Positions 14,001-22,566 of a stretch of 64,000 nucleotides of DNA are shown one piece after another. Numbering within the stretch: position 1 is the stretch's first letter; each line of letters opens with the position of its first letter. Origin of the DNA: Chrysogorgia sp. JL179-B06 (taxonomy: Eukaryota > Cnidaria > Anthozoa > Scleralcyonacea > Chrysogorgiidae); NCBI GenBank assembly GCA_035772405.1, contig JAYKKM010000351.1, positions 1,225,501 through 1,289,500 of the forward strand, in the 5' to 3' direction. The notes below the pieces were generated by a model. The model did not search any database. It was not told the DNA's origin and was given only the letters and a program-made list of their open reading frames with translations. Made by a program: the position numbers and the translations under genes.

Positions 14001-17000
14001 TAATATAGTTGCAGGCTAAGGTGTACTTTTTATCTTCTTTTCCCCGAAACTTTTAGAATAGTGACCACGAGGTGAATTTCGAGATTACATCGAACACAGC
14101 GGGAAAATACAAAGACAGAGCTAATACTAGGTGAGTTTTTGCATTTGGTGCTGTAATCCTTTTCACCGTCCTGAGATGTTTATATACTTAGTAAGCATAC
14201 TCAGAATAACAGTAAAACCTTTTCAATGTCCGCGAGTGTTCGTAAAAAAGGAGATTTGATGACTCGAGTAGTTATAATACAGTTCTAAGTATTCCAATTC
14301 TTAAAGTGCCAAAATAATTTTTCTTTAAATAAATTGTTGTGTTTTCTGGAGCATTTAAAAAATTGGAAATGGGTAAAAATGTTTGGATTTTGTTAAATTA
14401 AGTGCCTATGCAATGAAAAATTCAGTTGTCAAATAACTCTTGTTTGAAAGAACTCTTGAAACTATAAAGACTAACCATTTACAACGTTTTCATCTCACTT
14501 CACTCTTGAGATATTAAGATTTGTTTGATATGTACATGATCATACTTATGAGCATAATAACTTATCGAAAACGCTTATATATCCTTGAGATTATGTAATG
14601 AAATCACTTCAAACACAGGTGCATGTGCGTGGATGTATCCAATGACCTCAAATATGCAAATCATCAAACGATTCCATGTGATAATGCAGGTAAAGATATG
14701 CTCAAATATATGTATATGAAAATTTGACTGCCCCAACCGGGAATACTTTTTCAATAAGTAATTATGCATTGTGATGTCATAAGTATAATCATTTACATAT
14801 TAAACAAATCTTAATATCTCAAGAGTGAAGTGAGATGAAAACGTTGTAAATGGTTAGTCTTTATAGTTTCAAGAGTTCTTTCAAACAAACGAATTCTTTT
14901 ACAACTGAATTTTTCATTGCATAGGCACTTTAAATCCTCTATTTTCTGTGTACTGAACGCATACATGAAGAGCAAGTCTGCAAAGCGTTGGATACACTCA
15001 ATCATTATTCAGGTCAACAAAGGAAACAAAGACAAAGAAACAAAGACTACATAAATTATCGTATCAATTAAACACTCTGAAATTCTGGGTGTCGTGTGAC
15101 CTGCCGATCCAAGGGCCGTTTTCGCCGACCTTCCACCATGGAGGCAAAATGTCCTGGATACGAGGTCGATGAGTTCACCTGGTAAATCTTGCAACTCTGG
15201 TGCGTTGTTCTTTTCTATTTATTTATATTACTAAGGCGAAAAAAAGTTGGTAGTGATGTACCCAGCAGTAAACATGATGATGCTCCAGCTTCTGTATTCA
15301 AGTAAGAAAACTGTATTGCTTGACTGTATATAGAACTGTACTAATGCCGGGGCTTTGTTTACCATAATGACTCTAAAATAGTGACTTTGTCGTGGTGACA
15401 AATTTAAATATCGCTTTATAAAACGTACTGACCATGGTGATAGGTAATAAGTTCATAACGTTCTGAAAACTAAACTGCTTATTTATAAACACATTTACCA
15501 AAATCTAATAACGCCATTATTATATTTTGGTAAACGTGTTTATAAATAAGCAGTTTAGTTTTCAGAACGTTCTGAACTTATTACCAATCACCATGGTTAG
15601 TACGTTTTATAAAGCGATAATGACTCTAATGTACCAGCTCACAGCAAAGCAAAATAATAACTATCATTTAAAAAGCTTTATTTCAAGAATTTGTTTCTTG
15701 AATTAAGAAATGTCTTAGTTGCATGGGAGAATAGCAAGAAACATTTCCCGAGCAAGGAAATCCAAGAAAATATTTTTAAACCGTGATTATCTTTTTCTTG
15801 TTTTTCTGAAAATAAATCTTGTTTAACTCTTTCCTGACCGGCCCAGTCAAAATGGGTCGTAGAAGACCCCCTGAAATTCGACAAGCGCCAGGAACATGAG
15901 ATCCACTCATCCGCCAAGTTTGATTTGATTTCATAAACAACTCTGCGATTGGTGGCATTTTGAGTTTTCAAGATGCGACGCGGGCGTGCAAGATGGCCTT
16001 TTCTAGAAAAATGTAAATGTAAATTTTTCAACCTGATTTATGATAATTAATGCTAATTTATATTAACATAATGTGTTTTGTTCGGGAAATTTAAAAGCAC
16101 AAGTAAAAGCCGGTTTATTGGGCTTTCTGAAAATGTATAGCTTTCGCAACAGTTATGGTTATTTCAAGAGATATCAATAGAACAAAGAGGTAGTTCAATT
16201 TTGGATGTTTTTCAGCCTGTCAGGAAAGAGTTAAAGTTAAAGTTTTCATATTTTTGACTTTCTGATTAACAAACAGGTAAACAAAAGTAAAGTAAACAAA
16301 CTACTCTTGTGCAAAACAACAGTACTAATTTACCAAAGAAAATTCTGTCATCCGCCATCTTGTTGTAATACTTTGCCTAATTAACTGGGAAGTTGGTGAC
16401 ATCACAACCGTGACAAACTCGGCCACCCACATCGTAAACCTGATGAAACTACTCTGTGTGTGCAGGCCGACTTTATACAAAATGCTTTTTAAAATGTTGT
16501 GGTTCAATTGAAAAAGGAAGACATTCATAAAAATCGAGTTTCAGACTTATAAGGATATGAGGATGATTAGATAGAAATTTCGCTTTATCCTACTTGTGAC
16601 GTTACACGTATATCGAAAATACATCCAAGATAGCCGATGACAGGATTGTCTTTGGTCAAAATTAGTGCTGTTGTCTTGTACCTTCGTAAGCCTGTTTATT
16701 AATCAGAAAGTTTAAAATTTGAAATTATAATTTTTCGCTCAACGTTAGACCTTCTACATGTTATTTCTGCAACACAATAACCTTTTAGAATTCTCGATTT
16801 GTATATTGAGGAGAGAAGAACTAATGAAAAATTGCACGCGTGTTTGGTATTAGGAATATTTCATCGAACACAAGTTTGACTTTTTAATTCTTTAAGAACA
16901 AGTGTTATTTCTGATTAATGATGCCATGTTTACCTCGATTTCATTTGTTCTCACTGGGTGATTTAATCCCTAAATGCTCTCGAAACAGGGAAAATGTCTA

Positions 17001-19159
17001 ATTTTGCCCTCATTTGCATTCCGTCATTGACAGTTCCAATTAATTTCAAACAATACAAATTATATTTCTTAGAATTGATGGTGAAGCAAAATTTCGAGTG
17101 TTGGAATATATACATTTTAAGACCAAACCGGGACCAGTTGCGAAAAATGCAACTTCAACTAGGCTCTCGGCAACGGCCTCGGTAGCTCAGTGGTCAGAGC
17201 ACTGCACTAGCATCGCAGGGTCGCGGGTTCAATTCCAGCCGGAAGGCCTTGAAGTTAAGACCAAACCGGGACCAGTTGCGAAAAATTGTTAAATGTATAT
17301 ATTCCAACACTCGAAATTTTCCTTCACCATGAATCTTTAGAACATGTAGTTTAATCGAGTGAAATGCCAAATATTACTTGTAATATTCCCAAATTATATT
17401 TCGTCGGTAAACTTGGCATTAGAAACAAATACCATGACATTTCAGGAAATGAGTATATTAAATGTCCCCCAAGCCTCCGTAGTATTTGTCACTAATTTCC
17501 CTCATGTCGTGGTATTATAAGTAAATGCATGGCTACTGTGCGATTGACTCACAATATTCCAATGAATAGCAAAGCGTACAGATGAGGACGTCAGCGTATT
17601 CATGTTTGTCTGAGTTGCATTCCCAACAATAGAAACTGGCTCTTTGGGAATCATTTTGGATTTAATTTTGGTTTGAGTTGTTTCTCGTATTTACTAAACA
17701 ATCACTTCTAAAACAACACAACTCTAGCTTTTATTTTCGAATATCAACAATGTATAACAATGTACAAGCAACGTCTCAGTTATTATGCGTGTACATAGTT
17801 TTAGTAACGATGCCGTTGGCCTAATATTCCGACATAACAGTTTGTTTGTCTGAATTTTGGTCTACAAATAGTACACATGACGAAATGTACTGCGAAAGCG
17901 AAAAAAGCTGTTGTTTGTTAGTGCCACAACGCAACGTCATGGATATGTTGTATTTAAGGAAAAAGACTACACTTGGTATTTTCCTAACTACCCCGAGTAG
18001 ATAAAAAAACTTTAATACTGATGTGATTGGCTAATCAGAGGTGAAATCGAGTGAATTGTTATTGTGGATGTAATTTTTTAGGCCTATTGAGATTGAGAAC
18101 AAGGGTAGATTGATGCTTGAAAAAATGGGTTGGACAGATGGAGAAGGATTGGGAAAAACTAAAAGTGGAAGAACTGAGCCAGTAAGTTGGATATGGTATG
18201 TTAAAGTTATCGATCAAAAACGAGTGATTACTGTCATGCACGGATTTAAAGGTGAAGAAAAGAAAAGTTTAGATGCATTTGTACTTTAAGTACGATACAA
18301 TATTCACGGTCGATCTGTATGGGATTTACAACGGCATGCATTCGGTTCACCTTGTAAATCCCATACAGATCAGCAGCTCATATTGCATCTATTACTCTAT
18401 TAAAGTGCATATAACGTCTGTGGGGATTTAACATATTTGTAATCTATGGATTCTCCTGAGATAAATTGTAATATATCTTGTCAGCTGAAAATTTCATCTT
18501 CATAGACTTTTTTGGTGTTAAAGTTGACGGAAATGATGTCATAGCGGGCATCTGTCTACATGAAAACCTCTTTACAGATTCCCGCTATAGATTACATATA
18601 TAATGTTAAATTCCCACAGACGTTATGCACTTTAACTACATCAGCAGACACATGTACGCATTGCGGACCTATTCGGTGCAGTTATATGTAGAGATGTCAG
18701 TAAGCGCAACAAGTGTATCTTGTCAGACTCAAACCAGTATTTACTGTATATCGAAGGTAGTCATGCTCTGCCGTCCTGGTGGCTAAGTGGTTAAAGCGTC
18801 CGGCTATAGTAGTCGCAATAATTCAGGTTCGTTTCTCGTCTGGTAGTCAGGACTTTTCCCTTGGTATTTACAGCTTCTACAGCAGCAACTTAATGAGTTC
18901 GTTGTGATTTCGTTAACAGTATTCTGTGTTTATTAAGGTTATTGCGTCCTTGCTTGAAACTGGTTGTGGTCTCGGTTATGGTGGAATAAAATCTATAGAT
19001 ATGACTTCGCAAAATTCCAAAGCTATCTTATGGAAAAAGGCCCAAGAGAGATACAACGCGGCCGACGTGCTGAATTCGAAAAGAACTTCGTCGATTGAAA
19101 ATTCTGGGGAAATAAATAACGATGCAATTGATATTTTTGCAGAAACTGATGAAGTATGA
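1784..19159 (+). CDS. AGGF1: AGGF1 orthologue (OCRE, FHA, G-patch protein), 3' ten exons
   Basis: Ten exons are called: 1784-2069, 4408-4528, 6019-6070, 9194-9295, 10398-10560, 11433-11506, 14057-14130, 15236-15301, 18082-18181 and 18938-19159 (stop TGA). Each has AG/GT borders and the phases join without a break, giving about 396 residues. The order is an aromatic OCRE repeat ([18 protein letters not shown]), an acidic stretch, an FHA domain over exons 2-5 ([37 protein letters not shown]), a basic helix, a [14 protein letters not shown] linker, a G-patch ([15 protein letters not shown]) and a tail. This is the architecture of AGGF1 (angiogenic factor with G-patch and FHA domains 1), whose OCRE and G-patch domains link it to spliceosomal RNA-binding proteins. 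The 5' exons were not found. Introns are loaded with transposons, but every exon found is open. Confidence 0.9.
2078..2161. mobile_element. 84-bp palindromic MITE, CAACCTCGT family, at a splice donor
   Basis: Begins CAACCTCGTACCCAGG and ends with its inverse. It is nearly a complete palindrome and is flanked by the perfect 9-bp repeat GGTTTTTGT (2069-2077 and 2162-2170). The left copy of that repeat contains the last exon base and the GT donor of the AGGF1 OCRE exon. Confidence 0.9.
2171..3134. mobile_element. TTAA-flanked TIR element, 964 bp
   Basis: Both ends carry TTAA plus AGTGGCACTA (left) or its inverse (right), with ~130-bp imperfect inverted repeats including 'atttagaagtacttttgaaatga'. 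Internal frames at 2310-2531 and 2620-2970 are short and unrecognised. They may be remnants of a coding region. TTAA targets fit piggyBac or Kolobok; I cannot decide between them. Confidence 0.8.
3370..3850. repeat. tandem repeat, about 165-bp unit, about 3 copies
   Basis: The motif 'ccgtagtttgtgatcc' begins near 3470 and 3638 and, diverged, near 3796. Each is preceded by 'gcggccatnttggagaga'. Units diverge from left to right. It lies inside an AGGF1 intron. Confidence 0.8.
3851..4407. other. intron sequence, nothing recognised
   Basis: Contains a short internally repeated stretch around 4050-4155 built from 'ccgcaacttat' and 'tgccgtggttttt'. No exon or transposon end is recognised before the acceptor at 4407. 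Confidence 0.5.
4408..4528 (+). CDS. AGGF1: AGGF1 exon: start of FHA domain
   Basis: Acceptor actaaag. Encodes [20 protein letters not shown]...[15 protein letters not shown], the first FHA strands through the TxGR motif. I placed the donor at ggacg|gtaggt because only this choice keeps the TLGR residues and joins in phase to the next exon (CG|C = Arg). A GT earlier, at ac|gtgtat, would lose them. The minisatellite begins within this exon end. Confidence 0.8.
4502..5860. repeat. minisatellite seeded by an exon end and splice donor
   Basis: Units of roughly 55-80 bp contain variants of 'gtgtatggggataac', 'ggcggtaggtgagagaatag' and 'gatatgggtgacgtc'. From about 5270 the units drift to an 'atggaggacggtagaggaga' form. 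The first unit overlaps the last 27 bases of the AGGF1 FHA exon and its donor, so donor-like GGCGGTAKGTGAG copies recur through the array. Confidence 0.9.
6019..6070 (+). CDS. AGGF1: AGGF1 exon: FHA strands
   Basis: A 52-base exon after acceptor tttttcatag. Encodes [17 protein letters not shown] and ends at donor aag|gtaatt, phase 0. The IxIxDxxISK pattern is the FHA segment carrying the conserved Ser before the His of the next exon (EHAKIYY). Confidence 0.8.
6257..6526 (-). pseudogene. Penelope-like element GIY-YIG C-terminal fragment
   Basis: Encodes [18 protein letters not shown], then [36 protein letters not shown] and a stop. This is the end of the GIY-YIG endonuclease region of Penelope-like elements: a TELSKYIW helix, a CNLC zinc-binding pair and a CRH near the end. 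The reverse transcriptase is absent. Compare the fuller copy at 41593-43740. It lies antisense in an AGGF1 intron. Confidence 0.85.
6727..6808. repeat. hairpin MITE
   Basis: A near-perfect stem: 'cgatgtttatgggcagttac' pairs with 'gtaactgccgataaacatcg' around the centre 'aacggcatt'. A relative with the same centre and the same 'cggtcgat' shoulder lies at 18302-18378. Confidence 0.7.
6853..8296. mobile_element. pogo/Tigger-like non-autonomous element
   Basis: The left end is CAGTCGACTTCCGATAACTC and the right end is its inverse, flanked by TA dinucleotides (6851-6852, 8297-8298). This terminus type with TA duplication is that of pogo/Tigger elements of the Tc1/mariner group. No transposase is readable inside. 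A TTAA element (7737-8164) is nested within it. Confidence 0.75.
7737..8164. mobile_element. piggyBac-like TTAA MITE, copy 1
   Basis: Ends TTAACTCTTTCCCGACGG and its inverse, both with TTAA. Internal sequence is shared in opposite orientation with 15823-16234, including the 'acataatgtgttttgttc' region. Termini starting C(C/T)CTTTCCC after TTAA are piggyBac-like. It is nested within the pogo-like element. Confidence 0.75.
8582..8947. mobile_element. TTAA-flanked MITE, 366 bp
   Basis: Left end TTAAGGTGGCTCGATAGTC, right end GACTATCGAGCCGCCTTAA. Arms of about 100 bp are inverted, including 'cagatctgagctt'. No coding content. Confidence 0.8.
9025..9072 (+). ncRNA. degenerate hammerhead-ribozyme-like relic
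   Basis: Arrangement GTTGC-CTGATGG-loop-GAAA-CTCCGTGTA-GTGAT parallels the two hammerheads at 43765-43919 (same GTTGC stem I and GAAACTC). The core CTGATGA has changed to CTGATGG, so activity is doubtful. It is probably a PLE tail relic. Confidence 0.45.
9194..9295 (+). CDS. AGGF1: AGGF1 exon: FHA core
   Basis: A 34-codon exon, phase 0 on both sides, with acceptor ttttag and donor gag|gtattg. It holds HAKIYYDDE and [12 protein letters not shown]. The SxNGTxxNG loop and the preceding ISK-x-HA are the phosphothreonine-binding features of FHA domains. Confidence 0.92.
9703..9797. repeat. short inverted-repeat element
   Basis: 'acaattattcgcc' at the left pairs with 'ggcgaataattgt' at the right, with inner repeats of 'atatcggtgaata' and its inverse. 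It lies in an AGGF1 intron. Confidence 0.6.
9995..10160. mobile_element. foldback MITE, near-perfect hairpin
   Basis: Arms of about 70 bp ('aaaccttattaacctcg', 'cggcaaaattatcctgccc') are repeated inverted around a short centre near 10076. It would form one long hairpin and has no coding content. Confidence 0.8.
10398..10560 (+). CDS. AGGF1: AGGF1 exon: end of FHA domain
   Basis: Encodes [19 protein letters not shown] then [19 protein letters not shown] and an acidic tail. The TCDxCEPGQV signature directly after the FHA is diagnostic for AGGF1. Donor gaag|gtgagc, phase 1. Confidence 0.92.
10561..11432. other. intron sequence, nothing recognised
   Basis: Contains an ATA/ATT-rich tract near 11285-11312 but no transposon ends I can match. 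Open frames at 11065-11328 and 11126-11518 mostly reflect this tract. Only the last 25 codons of the latter are a real exon (11433-11506). Confidence 0.5.
11433..11506 (+). CDS. AGGF1: AGGF1 exon: basic helix
   Basis: Acceptor gtgtcag and donor gag|gtagaa. Encodes [19 protein letters not shown], equivalent to the Lys/Arg-rich helix after the FHA domain of AGGF1 proteins. Chosen because it restores phase (G + CG) and ends in phase 0. Confidence 0.75.
11866..12563 (+). pseudogene. 5'-truncated CR1-like LINE: RT C-terminus and 3' tail
   Basis: An open frame to 12384 encodes [52 protein letters not shown] and [13 protein letters not shown]. This is the region after the reverse transcriptase in CR1-like LINEs. 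The 3' part ends in a (TAT)n tail at 12545-12563. The same 3' UTR recurs at 21665-21805. It was inserted sense into an AGGF1 intron and has no endonuclease or RT core. Confidence 0.88.
12620..12675. mobile_element. 56-bp MITE of the CAACC family
   Basis: Begins CAACCCTATACCCAGG and ends CCTGGGTACGGGGTTG. Flanks GATTAATAG and GATTAAGAG match at 8 of 9 bases, as expected for the same 9-bp duplication seen at 696-1672 and 2078-2161. Confidence 0.75.
13150..13265 (+). repeat. possible tRNA-derived SINE fragment
   Basis: A B-box-like 'gcatgttcgactctcg' followed by 'tctggggctcagaaac' resembles the tail of the tRNA-like repeat at 18771-18850. The A box is not clear. Confidence 0.4.
13440..13585. 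repeat. cluster of CACATG/CATGTG palindromes
   Basis: About ten copies of TCACATGTGA-like words in 140 bases, in both orientations, with variable spacing. It lies inside an AGGF1 intron and is not a regular tandem array. Confidence 0.7.
14057..14130 (+). CDS. AGGF1: AGGF1 exon: linker
   Basis: Acceptor cttttag, donor ctag|gtgagt. Encodes [22 protein letters not shown]; the KYKDRA motif is conserved in AGGF1. Phase 2 at the end. Confidence 0.85.
14398..14933. mobile_element. TTAA-flanked MITE, 536 bp
   Basis: Ends TTAAGTGCCTATGCAATG and its inverse, with ~160-bp inverted arms that include 'actataaagactaacca'. A second, right-truncated copy is at 23936-24196. The terminus resembles that of the 3.56-kb element at 24686 (TTAAAGTGCCTATGAAACG), so a shared transposase is plausible. 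Confidence 0.85.
15083..15167. repeat. solo end of the 696-1672 family
   Basis: 'gggccgttttcgccgacctt' and 'ggaggcaaaatgtcctgg' followed by 'atacgaggtcg' match the right end of the 1-kb element. No opposite end is seen. Confidence 0.65.
15236..15301 (+). CDS. AGGF1: AGGF1 exon: linker before G-patch
   Basis: Acceptor attactaag, donor aa|gtaaga. Encodes [20 protein letters not shown]; the DDAPASV motif precedes the G-patch in AGGF1. Joins in phase on both sides. Confidence 0.88.
15365..15630. repeat. long palindrome, about 100-bp arms
   Basis: 'atcgctttataaaacgtact' at 15409 is mirrored at 15598-15617, and the arms continue inward to about 15505 with few mismatches. A 13-base direct repeat ATAATGACTCTAA (about 15365 and 15617) lies at both edges. 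Confidence 0.75.
15823..16234. mobile_element. piggyBac-like TTAA MITE, copy 2
   Basis: Ends TTAACTCTTTCCTGACCGG and its inverse, both with TTAA. The interior matches 7737-8164 in opposite orientation. The short open frame inside is not recognisable. Confidence 0.78.
16235..17065. other. intron sequence, nothing recognised
   Basis: No exon, RNA or element ends found on either strand. An open frame at 16325-16528 has no recognisable similarity. Confidence 0.5.
17066..17342. mobile_element. inverted-repeat element carrying a tRNA-like core
   Basis: Arms of about 50 bp ('gagtgttggaatatata' and inverse) enclose two direct copies of 'aagaccaaaccgggacca' with the tRNA-like sequence between them. 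Confidence 0.7.
17175..17249 (+). repeat. tRNA-Ala-like sequence (SINE head or pseudogene)
   Basis: A box 'tagctcagtggtcagagca', anticodon-loop region ctAGCat (anticodon AGC) and B box 'ggttcaattcc' are all present. The acceptor stem is imperfect and the anticodon stem mismatched, so it is better read as a tRNA-derived repeat than a working tRNA-Ala gene. Confidence 0.6.
17343..18081. other. intron sequence, nothing recognised
   Basis: No coding or mobile feature recognised up to the acceptor of the G-patch exon. Confidence 0.5.
18082..18181 (+). CDS. AGGF1: AGGF1 exon: G-patch
   Basis: Acceptor tttttag, donor cca|gtaagt. Encodes [20 protein letters not shown] then SGRTEP. The GxxMLxKMGWxxGxGLGK pattern is a G-patch, which in other proteins activates DEAH helicases. 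Confidence 0.95.
18302..18378. repeat. hairpin MITE, relative of 6727-6808
   Basis: Stem 'gatctgtatgggatttacaa' paired with its inverse, with the same 'cggtcgat' shoulder and 'acaacggcat' centre as the copy at 6727. Confidence 0.7.
18400..18635. mobile_element. TTAA-flanked MITE, 236 bp
   Basis: Ends TTAAAGTGCATATAACGTC and GACGTTATGCACTTTAA with inner inverted 'tgtgggnatttaaca'. A truncated copy lies at 546-695. Confidence 0.78.
18771..18852 (+). repeat. tRNA-derived SINE fragment
   Basis: A-box-like 'tggctaagtggttaaagcg' and B-box-like 'caggttcgtttctcg' at tRNA spacing. Stems are not well formed. Confidence 0.55.
18938..19159 (+). CDS. AGGF1: AGGF1 last exon
   Basis: Acceptor tattaag chosen because it aligns P-V-I-A-S with the G-patch tail without extra residues. 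An alternative acceptor at cgttaacag (18919) would add six. Encodes [15 protein letters not shown], then [11 protein letters not shown] and an acidic end with stop TGA at 19157. Confidence 0.88.
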   Translation, partial: VIASLLETGCGLGYGGIKSIDMTSQNSKAILWKKAQERYNAADVLNSKRTSSIENSGEINNDAIDIFAETDEV

Positions 19160-19273
19160 AGCATACATACCTGCAAGTGTTAACAATTCTCTGAAACATA
19201 GCTTTAGATTGATCGTTTCCCAATCAACGTCGAGATACAATCTGCGTTTGGTGGAACTTTGGTGTGATCCGGT

Positions 19274-19370
19274 AGTTTATCACTTCTGGATGTGTCATGT
19301 GCGAGGAGTTTATCACTTCTCGATGTCACACGCAAGGCGTTTATCACTTCTGCATGTCATGCACACGATA
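19274..19370 (+). repeat. three near-tandem 30-33-bp repeats in the presumed AGGF1 3' UTR
   Basis: 'gtttatcacttct' recurs three times at 30-33-base spacing, each followed by a gatgt/catgt and cacgc-like word. Confidence 0.6.
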
Positions 19371-19612
19371 TTTTGTGTCCGAAATACAATTTTCTATGCG
19401 AACAAAGTGTGAAAAAAGTGAAAGCGACGTATTTCAAAACATTCGCAAATGACACTGTGTGTGCATACTCTAAGAGAGTCGAAAAATCGCACTTTCTTGA
19501 TGACGCGAGTCTTTTTTGATTGATGACTTTAACATACCACATCCAACTTACAAGATGCATATAAGATGCATAATGTTTGTAAGATGCACACATAAAGTAT
19601 AACAGATATCCA

Positions 19613-19618
19613 AATAAA
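19613..19618 (+). promoter_or_regulatory. candidate polyadenylation signal of AGGF1
   Basis: AATAAA 454 bases after the stop codon, on the sense strand. It is the first canonical hexamer I see in a suitable position. AT-rich DNA makes chance hits common. Confidence 0.4.
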
Positions 19619-20497
19619 CTCTTTTACCCATTAAATGGGTAGTATCTTCATCAGTGCATGTCCTGATTAATCCGTGTGTTTAATAAGTATAATGTTTCTT
19701 TATTTTCCTCTTTTAAAAATATCATAAATAATTATTTATGATATTTGAACAATTTGAACAGTTGTTCACCTGGTTTAGATAAATAAGGTTCACATTTCAT
19801 TAATCTTAATTTTGAATCTTTACATTTACGATAAATAAATGAAGATGAAAAAATATGCTCCTTCCGTTGTTGGAATTGTCTTACTTTATCCTGGGGCCGA
19901 ACAGAAATAGACTTGGTCCTGAAAAAATGTTATCCAACCAAATTAAGATCAGAAATTTAACCGATCCAACCATAAAAAAAAATTTAATTTAAAAAAAAAA
20001 ATTTAATTTAAAAAAAAAAATGTTTCCAAAATGTTTTTACCCAACCCAAGAAGAAAAAAGTTAGATAAAGCTCAATTCCCAGCATATCGTCGATACAAGT
20101 TTTAATTCTGTAACTTTCAGATTATTATCTCCTTATATATACAGAGCAGGAATCCAAGGAAAACAAGGAGAGGAATACAATAACAAAAGCTAATCATGAC
20201 TAAGGAGAACTGGAGATGATAACAAAATTTTAAATGATGAACTCTTAATTTTTTACGTAAATAGTCATGAAAATTTTGCTACCCAACCCTTCAGAGCAGT
20301 CATTATTTTTTACCCATTTAGGTATTTTCAGTTACCTACCCCGGCCATAAATAAGGACTGGTTAAAACGACGATTTATAACTAGTACTTTTCCCAATAAG
20401 TTATTATAGGATGTCATAATTTCGTAAAGTTCCTCAATATAATAATAACAAGACGCCCACTAGGCGTTAAGGTAGCAAGATCCCTCTGAATACATTT
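19619..20497. other. intergenic, A/T-rich, nothing recognised
   Basis: Contains A-rich runs around 19975-20020. No gene or element end recognised. Confidence 0.5.
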
Positions 20498-21097
20498 TTA
20501 ATACCATACAATATAACAATTAACCCTTACAACCATTTGATAGAACATATGACAAGTAATATTTCCACACAAAAAGTTTTCATAAATTATGCTAATTAGC
20601 CGCCGATTGGTCAAAATCGGGATATACTTCAAACAAATTTGCCATTTTCCAAACACTATTTCTCCCTCATTTTCCCATATCTTTCAATAAAATGTTCACC
20701 ACAGCCTCCTAACAGGAATATCTAGGGAATGGTGGTAGGAATTTTGAATCTGATTCATACTTGTAATTGAATTATCTGACATAATTAATATAATTTAGGT
20801 GGTGGAAATTGAAAAAAAAAGAAAAAAGCATGTCAGAAAATAGCTGAAAGTTTATATTGAAAATGCTACCACCAGAATATGCCTTAGTATATAAGCTATA
20901 AACTCAGAAACTTTCAGGACCTTATCTCTAAAACTGCCTGAGAAATCGTGTTTGAAGTATATCCCGATTTTGACCAATCGGCGGCCATTTCGTCAGCTAA
21001 TTAGCATAATTTATGCAAACTTTTGTGTGGAAATATTATTTGTCATATGTGCTATCAAATGGTTGTAAGGGTTAATTGTTATGTTGTATGGTATTAA
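20498..21097. mobile_element. TTAA-flanked MITE, 600 bp
   Basis: Ends TTAATACCATACAA and its inverse. Arms of about 140 bp include 'ggtcaaaatcgggatatact' and 'acccttacaaccatttgat' inverted at the far side. No coding content. Confidence 0.82.
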
Positions 21098-21584
21098 CAA
21101 ATCAATGTTCTCTTTGCAAATTCCGCGATTTGTAACCCTACGTAAGGTACAGCTAAGTAAAATATTGTGTAAATACCTGACAAGCTGTGATATTTGACTC
21201 TCGTCCAGTATATTTACGATACGCTGAGCGTACGTGAGTCGAACTTCCATCTTAAACTACGTGTGCTGAACTTCCATCTTAATTTACTTCAGATTTTAAT
21301 TTTATTGCAGATGTTCTTGCTCATAGAATGACGCCTGCAATATAGTTGATATTATCTGCAAAAACTCTTACGTTCGGCGAAAACCAGAGCAATTACATTA
21401 AAGCGCGGTTTGAATAATATTATAGTCTGCGAGGCAGTGAGTCGCCACTCGCCCGCAGTGGAGAGTGTGAGAGACTATTAATTCTAAATTTCTAGACACA
21501 GATCTACTTTCCTTTTCTCGTTCGCCTTTAATCCTCCATCCGCCTTTTCGCATCTGCGTTTTACCCTTATACCCGACGCATATA

Positions 21585-21805
21585 TATATATATTTTATTT
21601 TATTTATTTTATTTATTTTATTTATTTTATTTATTTTATTTATTTTATTTTATTTTTATTTTCTAGTGGTAATATATGTAGTAGGCTTTATCTTATAATG
21701 AAACTGTAATAAGTTTTATCAGTATATTTAAGAATATATTGTTGTAAGAGCATTGAGACTATTGTATAATGCTCCTAATACGTCTATTATTATTATTATT
21801 ATTAT
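21585..21805 (+). mobile_element. LINE 3' tail copy behind a TTTAT minisatellite
   Basis: A (TTTATTTTAT)n tract (about 21590-21660) is followed by a 3' UTR nearly identical to 12420-12563 ('ggctttatcttataatgaaa' to the (TAT)n tail). It is a severely 5'-truncated copy of the same CR1-like LINE. Confidence 0.8.
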
Positions 21806-22330
21806 ATTTCTGTTCGAAATCTCGGGAGAAATGTGAGACAAAATCTCCCCCGGGTGACACACGTTTTGCTCGAAATATTTTAAGATCACAAATGCTTGCA
21901 ATCAAATTTTGTTTATGATTAAGATTAGCGAACACTCGAGCAATAGCGACCAAAGAAGATGGCGAATGGAGATGAGTCAATGAGATGGGTGCAGCGCCTG
22001 GTTTCGCAAAGCCTATCGGGATGATGCAATAATTGCAATTTGTCGACCCGAAAAAATAAAAATAATAAAATACAGGAATGCCACCGAAACCTAGACTCGG
22101 CTACCACCACAGTTGGTATTCCGAGTAATAATAATAATAATAATAATGTTTACTATTTATATAGCGCAAATTATCATGTGTATATGATCAAATGCGCTTG
22201 CAGAAATTTTTTTGGGATCACTTGCCATGGGAAGCAATCTGATTGGCTAACCCGAAACAACTTTTATCCTAATCCTAACCCTAAATAACCCATCCTAACC
22301 CTAACCCCCCGCCCAACAAGTTTTCTAACC
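21806..22330. other. intergenic with ATA repeat and CCCTAA-like words
   Basis: An (ATA)n tract at 22127-22148 is followed by 'tttactatttatatagcgc'. Around 22265-22345 there are irregular 'cctaaccctaacccc' words that resemble telomeric repeats but are too few to call. Confidence 0.45.
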
Positions 22331-22566
22331 CTAACCCCCCGTATTTGTTTCGAAGAAATAAATAGCCACAGTGATGGAGATCAGGGTAACGAATTGAAGA
22401 ATTTTCTTCCACAGTACGAAGTGTATTTTTGTTTTATTAATACCTGGTTGGATAAATCGCTTTTAAATGATGAGATTTCACTAAGTGGTTACAACAGAAA
22501 CTGTTACGGACGTGGCTTGGTAATTTACGTTGCCAAACGTATCAACTATGAAAGGTTCACCGTGTA

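Noticed and set aside
17175..17249. Functional tRNA-Ala gene
   Set aside because: A and B boxes are good, but the acceptor and anticodon stems are imperfect and it is embedded in a repeat element.
22263..22345. Interstitial telomere array
   Set aside because: CCCTAA words are few and irregular and lie within degraded repeat sequence.
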